Origin: Chaetorhynchus papuensis
Lineage: Eukaryota; Chordata; Aves; Passeriformes; Rhipiduridae
DNA: 64,000 nucleotides
NCBI GenBank assembly: GCA_013396525.1
Contig: VWYX01000012.1
Coordinates: 2,233,470 to 2,297,469 of the forward strand
Direction of reading: 5' to 3'
The notes under the pieces were generated by a model. That model saw nothing but the letters and a program-made list of their open reading frames with translations. It was not told the DNA's origin and ran no database searches. The translations under genes were made by a program, and so were the position numbers. Positions 15,001-26,000 of this stretch are shown one piece after another. The stretch's first letter is position 1. Every line of letters starts with the position of its first letter.

Positions 15001-17064
15001 AGGTACTGGATCATCATGATTTCCATCAGATGCAGGATTATCTTCATCTTATTTTCATGAGGGGTGTGGTTGGTTTGTCCTTCCAGTGTGAATTTGTGGG
15101 GCTTTTGGTGTGTGGAGCTGCTGGTTCATCATTTATATATGCCTGTAATACCTGAGTAGTCCATGTTTTACCTTCTTTCCTGCTAAATTCTTCTGACTCT
15201 TACATTTAAATATTGACTAAATTTCAAGAATTGCTGGATCAGAGTTTTTGAGGTGTATCAGTTATTTTGGGATTAGAAAGTGAGTTATAGCTGGTGCTTT
15301 GCTGCCAGGCCTATGGGGCTTTGTGTCTGTTCATTAACATGCTTATGAAATAGAACCAAATGTGCAGAAACTTGTAATTAGTCTTTCTCCTCTATGTTAA
15401 ACAAGTGTTGCTGTTGCCTTTCAAGGGAGTGTGGTTTATCGCTGCCTTGGGCACACAGAGGAAGGATGGAAGGAGTCAGTGGTCAGGCAAAGGAGGGTGG
15501 TCAGTTGATACCAGATGTCATAGGGAAAGACCTTGGGAAGACTGAGACTGGTGAACTACTCCAAAACGGCCTAAATGTGCCAGACACTGGAAACTGTCAG
15601 CTATGTGCTTACAATGAGGTGCATAAAACATAAAGCAATATTAGTTTGTATTGTCAGTGCTTTACAAACTACTTTGTCATAGCCACCCTGAGCTCCAGGA
15701 GAAAGCCCGTGGTCCCAGCTGTCTCATTGATCATATGCCACTAGTTGTTGCAGCACACACAATTGAATTGCTTTTCCCTCAGGGAAACAGTGTCTCCAGG
15801 TGTGCTAATAATAAAATTAATAGCTTAGAGAAACTGCTTGCCACAGCAGCTGTGGCTTTACAATGAGAGGATCGATTCCAGTGTTTAACTGTCCTAATTC
15901 CATAGTGGATACCAGACTCAGCCACCGCTGAGATACGTTCGGTCTCACAGTTAATCAATACGTCCCTGATTTAAAACAAAGAGCCAAGATTCAGGATTAG
16001 AAGTCTTTCTGAATAAAAGGATGTAGGTTAAAACTGTCAACACCCTTCAACTATTATCTTACCATAAAAGTTAGGAGTGCTTTAGCTACTGCCTCCACAG
16101 GAAGTGGATGTGATGCTACTGAGTATATCCCACTCATTTTGTGAAGCATTAGCTTGTAAATATTAGGATATAAAATGGCACTTAAATCATCTTGACCTGC
16201 CATTTTGTAGAGCTTCATGAATTCTGATTGTAATTGATAATATTACTTTAGTGTGAATAATGCATGTAGTCATACACCGTAGTTATTACTCTGTCACAGA
16301 ATGCTGCTGTCAGTAGCCACAGATTTGACTGCCAGCAATGTGTCTTGAGGGGCACAAATGCTTTTCATATTGGATTTTGTGAAGACCCTGATTCTGAATG
16401 CTTATAAATGTCAAGGTTTAGCTTGTGTATGAAAGAAAATATACATTTTTATAAGTCGATAGTGGAAAGTGAAAGAGCATTAAATATTATTGGAGATGGG
16501 GCTGAAATTTCAGTGACGGCTTCTTAGTTGCGAGAGAAATGAGAAAGACATTGAAAATCCCAGCTTGTTTGCCAAAGTTGGGTAGGGTTGGTTTGTTTGT
16601 GTGTTTTATTAAACTTGCAATTTGGGCTGATCATAGCCATTATTGTTCCTTGTCTTGCTTATGTCCTTAGATGACAACAGCTCCACCACAGCTACCTACC
16701 ACAATTTAGCACAGCAAGGGAAGGAGCTCTGAGACATTTCTATCAGCCATTAAGCACAGCAGTTCCCTGCAGAGGGAAAGTAAATTCTCCTTTCCTCTCC
16801 CTTGGAGTTCAGTGAAAGGGATCAAAATCACCTCTCCCTATTGCATTTGATGCCACCAGAAGAGTGTGGCTTCATTTGATTCTTTTGAATTTAAGAAATC
16901 TAGAGCTAACCATAAGAAGAAGGTCGAGATTGCTGTCCTAATCTAGTGGAGGCTTTGTAGGTAATGGGCAATTGGAGGTGGTACCAGACCTGAAAAAAAT
17001 AAAGCAGTTAGGGAAGGAAAGACTTCTAAACAAATATAAATGTTAAAATGCTGTTCATACCCAA
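1..17064 (+). other. Non-coding DNA 5' of the TENM2 coding start (probable intron or upstream region)
   Basis: AT-rich sequence with short, scattered ORFs on both strands, none with a recognisable domain, codon bias or splice-site context. Slightly GC-richer islands at about 4860-5330, 7660-7860 and 9880-10200 carry longer ORFs in several frames at once, the pattern of stop-poor composition rather than of a gene. Simple sequence includes a TTTTG run near 6632-6653, an A-rich tract at 7939-7980, a T15 run at 11836-11850 and an AT-rich dinucleotide patch near 13187-13218. No transposon family was recognised here. Confidence 0.6.
13187..13218. repeat. Imperfect (AT)n / (TATG)n simple repeat
   Basis: An AT-alternating patch with ATATATGTATATATGTGT at its end, interrupted by AAA groups. 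Confidence 0.75.
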
Positions 17065-17272
17065 AACCAAGCCTATGTGGTGTGTTTCTGAGGCAGGTTA
17101 CTTTAGATGGTTGCTGAGAGATTCAATTGGTAGGAATGGAGGAAGACCTTTGTGGTTTTGATTGTTTGAATAAATAAATTTGTAAGGAAAAATGTGCTTT
17201 GAGTTACCTAGATACACTGCTGGACACAGGCTTCCAAAGGGGGAAGCTCTTAAGGGTGCAAAAATTTGCTGA
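17065..17272. repeat. Copy A of a ~269-bp repeat unit (family not recognised)
   Basis: This stretch matches copy C (18425-18680) over most of its length. Shared landmarks are TTTCTGAGGCAG, GGTTTTGA.TGTTTGAATAAA, AGGAAAAATGTGCTTTGAG, TGCTGGACACAGGCTTCCAA and GGGGAAGCTCTTA. It begins partway into the unit as defined by copy C and runs directly into copy B. The landmark CTGAGGCA lies at 17088-17095 here and at 17357-17364 in copy B, giving a 269-bp period. The - strand reads as a short ORF, but a one-base indel (AAAGGGGG versus AATGGGG) shifts the frame relative to copy C, which argues against selection for protein. Confidence 0.8.
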
Positions 17273-17395
17273 GCAGCAACCAAGTTTTCCCTAAATGGGG
17301 GGCATGGCCTGCTTAGGAGGGCAGGCAGGCTGTGAACGAGCCCGTGTGCTGTGTTTCTGAGGCACTGACTTCAGATGGCTGCTGAGAGATACTGG
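17273..17395. repeat. Copy B of the ~269-bp repeat unit (truncated)
   Basis: It starts with GCAGCAACCAAGTTTTCCCT, identical to the start of copy C at 18427, and continues through GGCATGGCCT and TTTCTGAGGCA to GAGAGATACTGGTG. Similarity to copies A and C then stops. It is joined head-to-tail to copy A. The solo LTR lies about 60 bp further on, in unrelated sequence. Confidence 0.8.
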
Positions 17396-17455
17396 TGTGC
17401 CGTAGCATCATCTCCCAAAAGATCTCACCACCACTCTCAAAGTTCAGCTGCTGTC

Positions 17456-17461
17456 CTTGGC
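17456..17461. repeat. Left target-site duplication of the solo LTR
   Basis: CTTGGC directly abuts the TG end of the LTR and is identical to 17911-17916. Removing the LTR and one copy restores a continuous empty site (GCTGTC-CTTGGC-AATGAGG). Confidence 0.88.
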
Positions 17462-17910
17462 TGTTAAAAAGTCTCTTATTCGTGTTGTTTCTGACTTAAC
17501 TAGTTCTTTGTACTCAGAGTTTGGAGTAAAAGGCAGGAGTCGCAGGATTTTTGTTCTAAGCAGATGTTTATTATATTCTTATCTACGGCATTCCTGCATG
17601 GGATGTGCCTCTGAGTTAACAAGGTGGAAAATGGCCCCCGAGTTCTCTCTTCCAAGGCCGTTTAAAGCCTAATTTATCCAATTAAGAATTGCCAAGTAAT
17701 AAGTTTTTACTTAAAACCCAATACCTAACGATTCATGACCTGCATTGCGGGTTTTTTGAACCAATACCAGAACACCCAGACTTGTGAAGAAGAAGAAGAA
17801 AGAAGAAGGACTAACCCACACCCAAAATTCTCCATCTTGTTACCTACATATACATTACATTACAATATACATTACTATATTCCATAAACCTAAATCCGAG
17901 GATTCCAACA
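17462..17910 (-). mobile_element. Solo LTR of an endogenous retrovirus, with 6-bp target-site duplication
   Basis: The 449-bp element starts TGTTAAAAAG and ends GGATTCCAACA on the + strand, so it has the 5'-TG...CA-3' ends and short TGTT/AACA inverted termini of a retroviral LTR. It is flanked by a perfect direct repeat, CTTGGC, at 17456-17461 and 17911-17916. Read on the - strand it has an AATAAA polyadenylation signal at 17572-17567, about 105 nt before the 3' edge, and a weak TTTAAA TATA-like box at 17666-17661. A purine run (GAAGAAGAAGAAGAAAGAAG) lies in the U3 part near 17790. No gag, pol or env sequence and no second LTR are present, as expected after LTR-LTR recombination. Six-base duplications are typical of class II (alpha/beta-like) avian elements, but I cannot name the family. 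Confidence 0.88.
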
Positions 17911-17916
17911 CTTGGC
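17911..17916. repeat. Right target-site duplication of the solo LTR
   Basis: CTTGGC directly follows the CA end of the LTR and is identical to 17456-17461. Confidence 0.88.
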
Positions 17917-18424
17917 AATGAGGACACTTGGCAGGGAAAGATGACAGGGATTAAAAGACCCGATAAAAAAACACTTTAAAAAGGGATTTCAGCGACCTCC
18001 AGTTTACATGAGCAGGTAAAGCATTACTTGTATGGATGGGGAGCATCAACACCAAAGAAGTGCTGGTGGTTTTTGCAGGTCTGAGATGTGCACACTGCTG
18101 TTTGTCTCAGACGTTGCTTTTTGTCTTGTGACTCTGGCCTTTATTTGCATTGCTCATTCTGACAGATGTGGGAGAGGGCTGCACTTCTATTTTTATCAAG
18201 TGTGTTTCAGTGACTTTGCTTTATAATAAATTGCTTTAATTTTTTCAGCCTCTTAATGAATTAAACAACGTCCAACGATAAAATGTCTCAGGATAAATAG
18301 TTTCAAGAGACTATCTAAGGCCACGACTAGATCACTAATTAGTTGTTTCTTCTTTTCTTCTCTGTGTCCCAGTGCCACACACTTTGTACACAGAGGTTGA
18401 GGGCAAGAGGTAAAGATAAATGTC
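17917..18424. other. Unassigned spacer between the solo LTR and repeat copy C
   Basis: About 500 bp of ordinary AT-rich sequence. I see no similarity to the 269-bp unit, no ORF of note and no known transposon. Confidence 0.5.
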
Positions 18425-18680
18425 AAGCAGCAACCAAGTTTTCCCTAAATGGGGAGCATGGCCTAGTTAGGGGGGCAGGCAGCCTGAGAACAAGCTGATG
18501 TGGCATGTTTCTGAGGCAGTAACTTTAGAAGATTTCTGGGCTATATTGGTGGGAATGAAGGCAGACCCTTGCGGTTTTGACTGTTTGAATAAATAAATTT
18601 GTTAGGAAAAATGTGCTTTGAGTTACTTGGATACGCTGCTGGACACAGGCTTCCAATGGGGAAGCTCTTAAAGGTGCAAA
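18425..18680. repeat. Copy C of the ~269-bp repeat unit (most complete copy)
   Basis: This copy holds both parts of the unit in order: the GCAGCAACCAAG to TTTCTGAGGCAG part seen in copy B, then the TTTGAATAAATAAATTTG to GAAGCTCTTA part seen in copy A. Identity to A and B looks like roughly 80-85% by eye. It lies about 1,150 bp from copy B, or about 700 bp if the LTR insertion is discounted. The intervening sequence shows no copy of the unit. Confidence 0.8.
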
Positions 18681-20036
18681 TTAGAGTTTGGTCTGTTGCT
18701 TCAATGCATTTGCAAGTAGTGGGGCTGAGAGTCTGAGAAGCGTTAGGAGATCTGTAGGATTGTGTTCTGGAAGAAGTCCAAGAAATTGGTTTCATCTGAA
18801 GAACAGAGTTCAAATGGAGATTAAAGAAATCATGTCTCTACTACTGCATGAGGGTGTCTGTCTGAACAAGAAATCTATGTGAGGGGAGAAGCTTAGAGGT
18901 CTCACAGAGATTTTTTTTTTTTTTCCCCAGTGGGTGTCATTGCAGGTGAAGTTTTCCACTGATCTGTGGAAAATTTGGACTGCATTTCCAGTCTTTTCTT
19001 AACAGCTGTGAGCATTCAGCTCTTTATTTATTAAAAACTTTAATTTTCAAGAGATGAGCGTATGCTGCAGAGAATTTTGTTCTAAAGCTCTTTCAGGTAA
19101 AGCATATCCTTCCAACATACGACTACAAGTTGCTTCCTCACTCCAAGTTATATGGATTTTTATTAAACAGTAATATTACTGTTAAACCTCTTAAGGTGTT
19201 GTTAGATCTGTTCAACCTCCTAGTTGTGTGAGAGTCATTTTTGTGTAAGAAAATGTGGTGGTGATGTGTCGGTCACATTGCAGTAGTGCCACTCCATGGT
19301 ATTGGCCTGACTGGTTTTTGTTCCATTAGCAAATGCCACTGAGTTTTTTATGGTGCTTTAAAATATATTCGGCTTTAAGAGAACTAGTTTTATAAGCTGC
19401 AGAGAAGCATCAGTAACTGACTAATAAAGAGACATAATTTAGTTTTCATTAATATTACACTTACTAGATTAAAACAATGAATTTTTATTAAATAGACTTG
19501 TATAAGAAGTCATTTTGATTAAGACACTGTCTTTGTATAATGGATGTTGGTTCCATGCAGAGTAATGGATGAAAATTGCCTCTAGAAAGAAAAAAAAAAA
19601 AAAAAGAAAAAAGTGTAGAAAGAGATGAAGGCAAAGGCTTTCCTCCGTGGCTTGCCAATACTCACAAACTTGATTTAACAATTCTTTTGTCTGCTTTTTA
19701 ATTTTAGGAATTAATAGTTGGCTTAGAGTCATGAAGTTTGTTTATTTTTTTAAAGAACATCTTTAGATGTTTTGCTTTAGACCTAGTAATTTTTCTTAGT
19801 TTTTTGAAAAGAAATTTCAGCTAACTAGAGGGTTTTAATGTTATGGTGTATCTTGAAGAATGCTTACAATATCTTTAAAACCACAAAAAAAAAATGCTGA
19901 GGAGTTTAATTGGTACATTAGAATTGAGTATGTCTGCGTGTAAATAAGAACCAGTGTGTGGAAGTGCTTATAAGCTGGTTTCAAGGAAAGTCCCACAAAC
20001 ACAGTCCAGTGTAAGATACACATTTGTAATAAACCC

Positions 20037-20084
20037 TTCGTGCATCAAACCCTTGAATTCTTCATGCATCAAACCGTTGAATTT
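20037..20084. repeat. Two-copy tandem duplication, 24-bp unit
   Basis: The copy at 20037-20060 (TTCGTGCATCAAACCCTTGA...) is followed at once by 20061-20084 (TTCATGCATCAAACCGTTGA...). They differ at three positions. This looks like a small local slippage duplication. Confidence 0.85.
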
Positions 20085-23000
20085 CTGCGTGGCAGAGCTG
20101 ATGCGAGGCTGGCTGGCATGGCAGGAAGGCAGCTGATGGGCTGGAGTGCAGGTGCCACTTCAGGGGATATCCAGAGGGTCCCTCTAGGTCCTGGCTCCCC
20201 TGTGTGATGTCTGGAGCAGGAAGAGGAAGGGCAGCTGCTCCAGCTGCTGCTGCAAAGCTGGGAGCTCAGCTCTCACTTTTTAAATGGGGAGAAGGTGGCA
20301 GCTCTGCGGGAAGTGTTTTCCTGCTCCCTCCATCTCTCTGTCTCTTTGTACCCCCTCTGCATTCCAAAGGCTTTGGTTGGGGCAGCAGAGAGGGATCTGT
20401 CTGGAGAAGGTTCATTCTAAATGACCATTATTGCTGCTGTTCTGGTATCATCTGTGCGAGCCAAGGGACAGGGATGCACATGGGAAGCAAAATCCTGTGC
20501 TAAAGCCCTGCTGAAACTAAATAAACCCTTGTAAGGGGTGAAGTCATGTGTTGTTTAACCCTTAGGCTATCTCCTTGATAAATTTCAAAGGTTTGCTGTG
20601 AGCAACAGAGGTGGTAGTACTTTGTAAGTATCTTGTAAAATATGAAGCTAAGCCTTGAATTAAGTTGGTAAGCTTTGTACAAAAGTCATCTTATCAATCC
20701 ATCCTGTAGCATCCCAGCGTAACTTGTGGTTTGTGATGGCATTAAGAAGATAGTGCCACACAACTGCAATTGTCTGTCTTTGATTTTTATTTTGATAATT
20801 TATTTAGCAATGACCTAAGTGCCATTTTGGCATGGAAGAACAACTGCGTTGTATAAATCAGAGTATTTTCTTTCATTTGTAGGTTTGGGCTATAGGAAAA
20901 AGGTGTTGCCAGGGCTTAAGTGTAATCCTATTCCAACTTTCATCTCTAAAAAAGTAATTCAACAAATGAATGAAGAACAGAAAATATTTTCAGTCATGTC
21001 TACAATATGTGGCTTTGTACAACGTGTTGCATTGAAAATACCAATAAGCTAGAGTTCCAGAACAAAAGCATGGAAAAGAAATATAAATTCATAATAATTC
21101 AAAGGCCATGATCTTTATTATCCTTTTAATGAATAGATGAGTTACACTGCAATTTTATAAGCCTTCTGTGAACATTTTCTTACACAAGGACTGTTTATTC
21201 TGACTTGACTTCAATGAAATTATATGAGGGGTAAATGTAATTGTTAGTTACAATCTGAAATACTTTTTGATCAGTGTTGTCACTTTACTTTTCCTGTTGT
21301 TCAAACTCATCTTGCTGGAGAATATAAGGCTATAATACTGCTGTAGGGTTTTTTACTTCTTCGTTTCCTGCTGCATTTTTCATCTTCCACTGGAGAGCCA
21401 GGACTTAAAGAAGGAGGATCTTCTCAGATTCTCTCCATCCCTAATTTCTTTGCCAATTGTCTTATTTACTTTCTGTCGTTTACAAATGCTATTGCTTGAT
21501 TGCACATCAGAGCTTTCGTCCATCAAAATTAAAGGATGTGTAATCCGTACAGGAAAAGCAGCACTGCCAACATGGGTGCTCAAAAGGCAGAGATCCAAGC
21601 TACTTAAATGTTGCTGCACTAAGTAATTAGGAAGAGTCTGTCTTAAGCTGTTACAGAAAGTCTGTAAAAATGTTTTGAAATAATAGTAATATTTGTTAGA
21701 TAATGTACAAAAGATAAGGCTGGCATGTAATTTCATACATATATTCCCAAGACTCACATGGAACGTGAGCTTCTTAGGAAGGGAAAATAATTTATGTAGA
21801 AGCTTTAGGTCATAAATGTGAAATAAACCCTCTATCATTAATACCAGCTGATGTCAATCACTTTTCTCTTGCAAATAATCTCTATAAATAGAGCAATTAC
21901 TACATAAGCAGTCAATTATAAACTGTTGCATTGTGGAAAAAAGCCACAGTACATTGGCTTGCTGTCATTTCCAGAAAGGCTTTAACCTTTTACTAAAAAA
22001 TAAGTGATTATGATTCAGTGGGAAGGATCTAGAAAAGCTGTTAAAAGAGAAGAAGAAAGTGATGTTGCATAGGATCCCTTACACAGGATTTAGGAACTCG
22101 TGTTCCTTAGCTGAGTTCTGTTTCTGCTGATTTGGATTGAGATGCTAGGTTGAAATGCAGAGCCTTAGTCTTTGCAGGGCCACGGGGGCCACAATTACTA
22201 TTTGAGCAGGGAGAGGAAATGAGTTTTTGGAGAAAAATGTTCCCCGCTGCAGTTGGGTTCCTCAAGCCTTCGTTCAGCAGGGTGGCACAGCACCAGGGGT
22301 TACAGGACTGACACAGCCCTACAGCAGTCGTGGATTGTTTACAAACTTCTTTTTGTTGTTCCTGAGTAACTTTCCTCACATGCCTTAGAAGAATTCAGGC
22401 AGTCATGTCACTGAGTGATGGACCACAGCTGGAGAAATTGCACTCTTGTGTGCACATGTTAATATGATACACTAAAATAGAGCCACCCTGTTATTTAACA
22501 TTTCTGCAGATTAAATTGCTGATATGGGTGAGTACTGTCAGGGTAAGTAGTTCTTCCTGTGTTCCAGTGACACAATTGGTTTCTTCCCACTGTGTTGTAG
22601 AATTAGGAGCAACCAATGTGTGTGTTGGAAACACTCAGACTCTGTCATGGTTGAGGATTCTGTAGATACAGTTGGACACCAGAGTGTCCACATTCTGCGC
22701 TAGAAATGCCCAAAATAAATAGAATGTTTGAATATTAAAATGTGGAGTGGTGTCTCTACTACCTGGAAAGAAGGAGCATGTGATACACATCCTAGAACAT
22801 CAAACCAACCTCCTGGAAAGGGAGAGTAAGGTCAGTTAGGTACAAAAACTGGTTTTGAGGGCCCCCACTGACACCAGATGTGTTTGCAACCAGACTTAAG
22901 AAATTTTGGTCAAGTTTATTCAGTATAGTGAGAGAGTAGCCACATGTTCCTACTTTCATGTACAAGTCTCTGTGCTGTGATTTTGAGGCCTCTTAATCGA

Positions 23001-26000
23001 CTGCTCTGCTTTTTTATTGAGTTGGGACTCTGTACATCTCAGCCAGTATTCTGTAATGAATACAGTAAATGTATGTGCATCATTAGTAAAATCCGGGAAG
23101 AGAGATCTGATACCTCTTTGTGCATAATCAGTGATTCTTGGGTCCTTAAATATCTGTTTCACAGCAAAAACAACAATGTTGTTCTTGTATTAATATTACA
23201 GTAAGGTCTCTTCTGCCTCTGTGTTTGGGTGCGTGTTTAAATGAGAAAGAAACCTCACTGTATTATTTACATACTCTGTATAATATAGCAGTAGTTCTCA
23301 CTGTGGAATAAGCTGACTGTATATTTATTGTAGGCACCACTGTGCTCAAACTTTCCCTGCCCGCTCTGTGTCAGTGGTGCTTTTGCAGGAGGCTGACTCG
23401 CCTTGCTTGGCAAACCTTCTGGAATTGTAATTCAAGTGACCGTGGGAACCAAACAAGTTTTCCTTCTAGAAATAAACATTTTATGAAGTGAGACACATTC
23501 CCAAAATGCTGTCTAGGAAAAATAGGAGTAGTCTTTGTTTATTTGTGGTAGCTACAAATAATTGTAACTACTCTGTGGTGAAATGTAACTTGTTAAAAGC
23601 AGTGGCATTTAAAGGGATCAAATGATTAAAGCGAGCTCTTCAATCAAGTACATCTGGAGACTAAAACAGGCTTTGGAAGTACATACCTCAAACACGAGCT
23701 AATTCTGTTTCTGAGATGCAGAGAAAAGCGAGGTGAGAACCTACAGAGAAGTTAGAAATTGTGCAATACCAGAGCATGGGGTGTAGTTCTGCAGTCTGCC
23801 TCCTGTTTTGTGAGCGGTTTCACATAATGCTGCTGTGCTAAACACGGGTTTATGAATAGGAAACTTAATTTTGAGACCTTTTATGTATAAGGAATGAAGT
23901 TCTGAAGAGGTGAAAGTAAAGGAAAAAAGAGATGTGTTTGTGTTTAAATTATTATTCAAAACGTTCGAGTTGGTTGTTTTGAAAAATGCCCGGAGTGAAT
24001 GAGATGCAGGGAAGTGGCTGGTGTTTAATTACACAGGACTGCCACCTAGCATCAGCTCACAGCTCTGAGCAGCATCAGAGTTACAGCAGCATCACTCTCG
24101 GCCTCTCACTGAAATGCATTTTTCCGTCCAACCTTGTTATCGAAATATAAATGTCTGTGCTAAAAAAAGACAGTTCTTACATGGTAAACCTCTGAGATTA
24201 ACATTAAAAGCTTTTTAATTCGGACAAATGGAAACAGGACTAGTAAAAGCTTTTTTGTTAAATAGATATAATTATATTATAGCTACTATTAATGGTTTCC
24301 AAGTTTGTCTAGGTAGATGCCATGTTAATAGATGTTACTATTTCAGCAGCTCTCAAAAATCAAATTTTGCATTTAGTATTTTTACTGTTCTTTCAAATTC
24401 AAGCATAAACTGGAAAATGAAGAAGTCTCTTCATGGCATTAGTGCACATACCCCAGATTTATGGGTAAATCCTAAACTCCTAAAAGGAAGAACATTGGTG
24501 GGATCATAGTAAAGAGGGCCAAATGATCAAGACATGACTGATTTTGTACGTGGCAGCAACTAGATATTTTATGTTTGGAAATTTGTGACATTTGTCAGGA
24601 CATTTGATGCTGACAAATAAGGGAAATGCCAGCTCTCAGTCATATATCCTTTCAGTTTGAGTATAGCACAGAGTGAATTAATCCTTCATATTGCTCTCAA
24701 GTGCAGTGTGAAGCCAGCACACCAATCAAAAAGGTACTTTACCTGAAGAATCTGTTAGTTCTTTATTTTCTTACACTTTATAGTAAGTAAAATATAAAAA
24801 AAAATAATTCTAAGAAATACCAAAATATTGCATTTAGATTGATCTTGTATTTAATGAGTCCTTTATAGGATGTAATACCAAGTGTTAATCGATAGACATG
24901 CCAGAATAACTTCCAATACAACCTTGTAGAGTTTTTAAAATTAATTCTTATTAAAATTATTGACTTGTTGTGACTTACTGGGGTTGCAACTGGAGCAGTT
25001 TTTCATCCTAATTAGGAGGTTAGGTTCCACTACTCAAACTGCAGATAATAGTGTAATGATTGTCATCTGGAAACATAAAAATCAATGTGAGATACCATCA
25101 AAATCTGCCGACTGTCACAAATTATGGAAATTGCTCCCGGTTTTAAAAACACTGCTAAACGGTGTTTCCTTTTATTCTTTATAACATATTCAAGCACAGC
25201 TACTCAAGAGAGTGTCTATTAACATAAAGCAAGTATCAAGTGGTGCTCAGATAGTTAGGGCCACCTCTTAATCTGTGATGTAATTTACAAATATTTTAGG
25301 AAAGATATGGAATAGTCTTCTTTTTATAGTATTAAAAATCAAATATCTTATTAGAAATTACGTAGCAGGATTGTATAGTAGTTAACACTGCTCTGTTTTC
25401 TGCTCAGTTTTATTTGTTGATGCAGTAAAGAAACTGGAATGTGAAGATAATGGCCACACACATGGCTGTACATTTCCCTCACTGGTAACATCGTGAGAAT
25501 TGGAAATTTTTAGGTCATTCTATAGATCTAAATTCCATCTTTTCTTTTACAGTCTTCACACTGCAGTGTCAAGGGGCAAAAATGAGAGAAAAAGAAAAAA
25601 AAGAATGTTAGTTGTCACTGGGGCTGTGCTTCAGTTAGAGGTTATTTATAGTGATTTTGTTTTTAATATTTGATGTACACAGACCTTTCCATCTCAGTCA
25701 GGTGTAACTCTGAAAACTCCTCTGCTATAATTGCTTTTGGAGGTCTATGGGAGGTTATAAAAACACGATACATGCTGTTTGATTAGTCCATTATAAATTA
25801 CTATATATTTTCCCGTTCTAGCTGCCCTGTCTGTAGAATTTATTCTCCCATTTTCTTATGTTCATAAAGGAAAAAAGAGCGTTCTTCATTTGAATGTTAG
25901 TATATGTCATGTGTAAGGGGAAGTGAGGAGCAAAACCTCTGGATTCAAATGGAAGCTAAGCTGATGCTTGCATGCAAATATTCACCATCTTGCCAGGGTG

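Noticed and set aside
17790..17816. GAA-rich run considered as a separate microsatellite
   Set aside because: It lies inside the solo LTR (U3 part on the - strand) and is reported with it.
18541..18813. 90-codon - strand frame similar to one at 17098-17283
   Set aside because: The similarity is explained by the shared nucleotide repeat unit. A frame-shifting indel between the copies argues against a conserved protein.
20204..20503. 99-codon frame with an Ala-rich start
   Set aside because: Low-complexity GCTGCT/GCAGCT composition; no Kozak, splice or family support.
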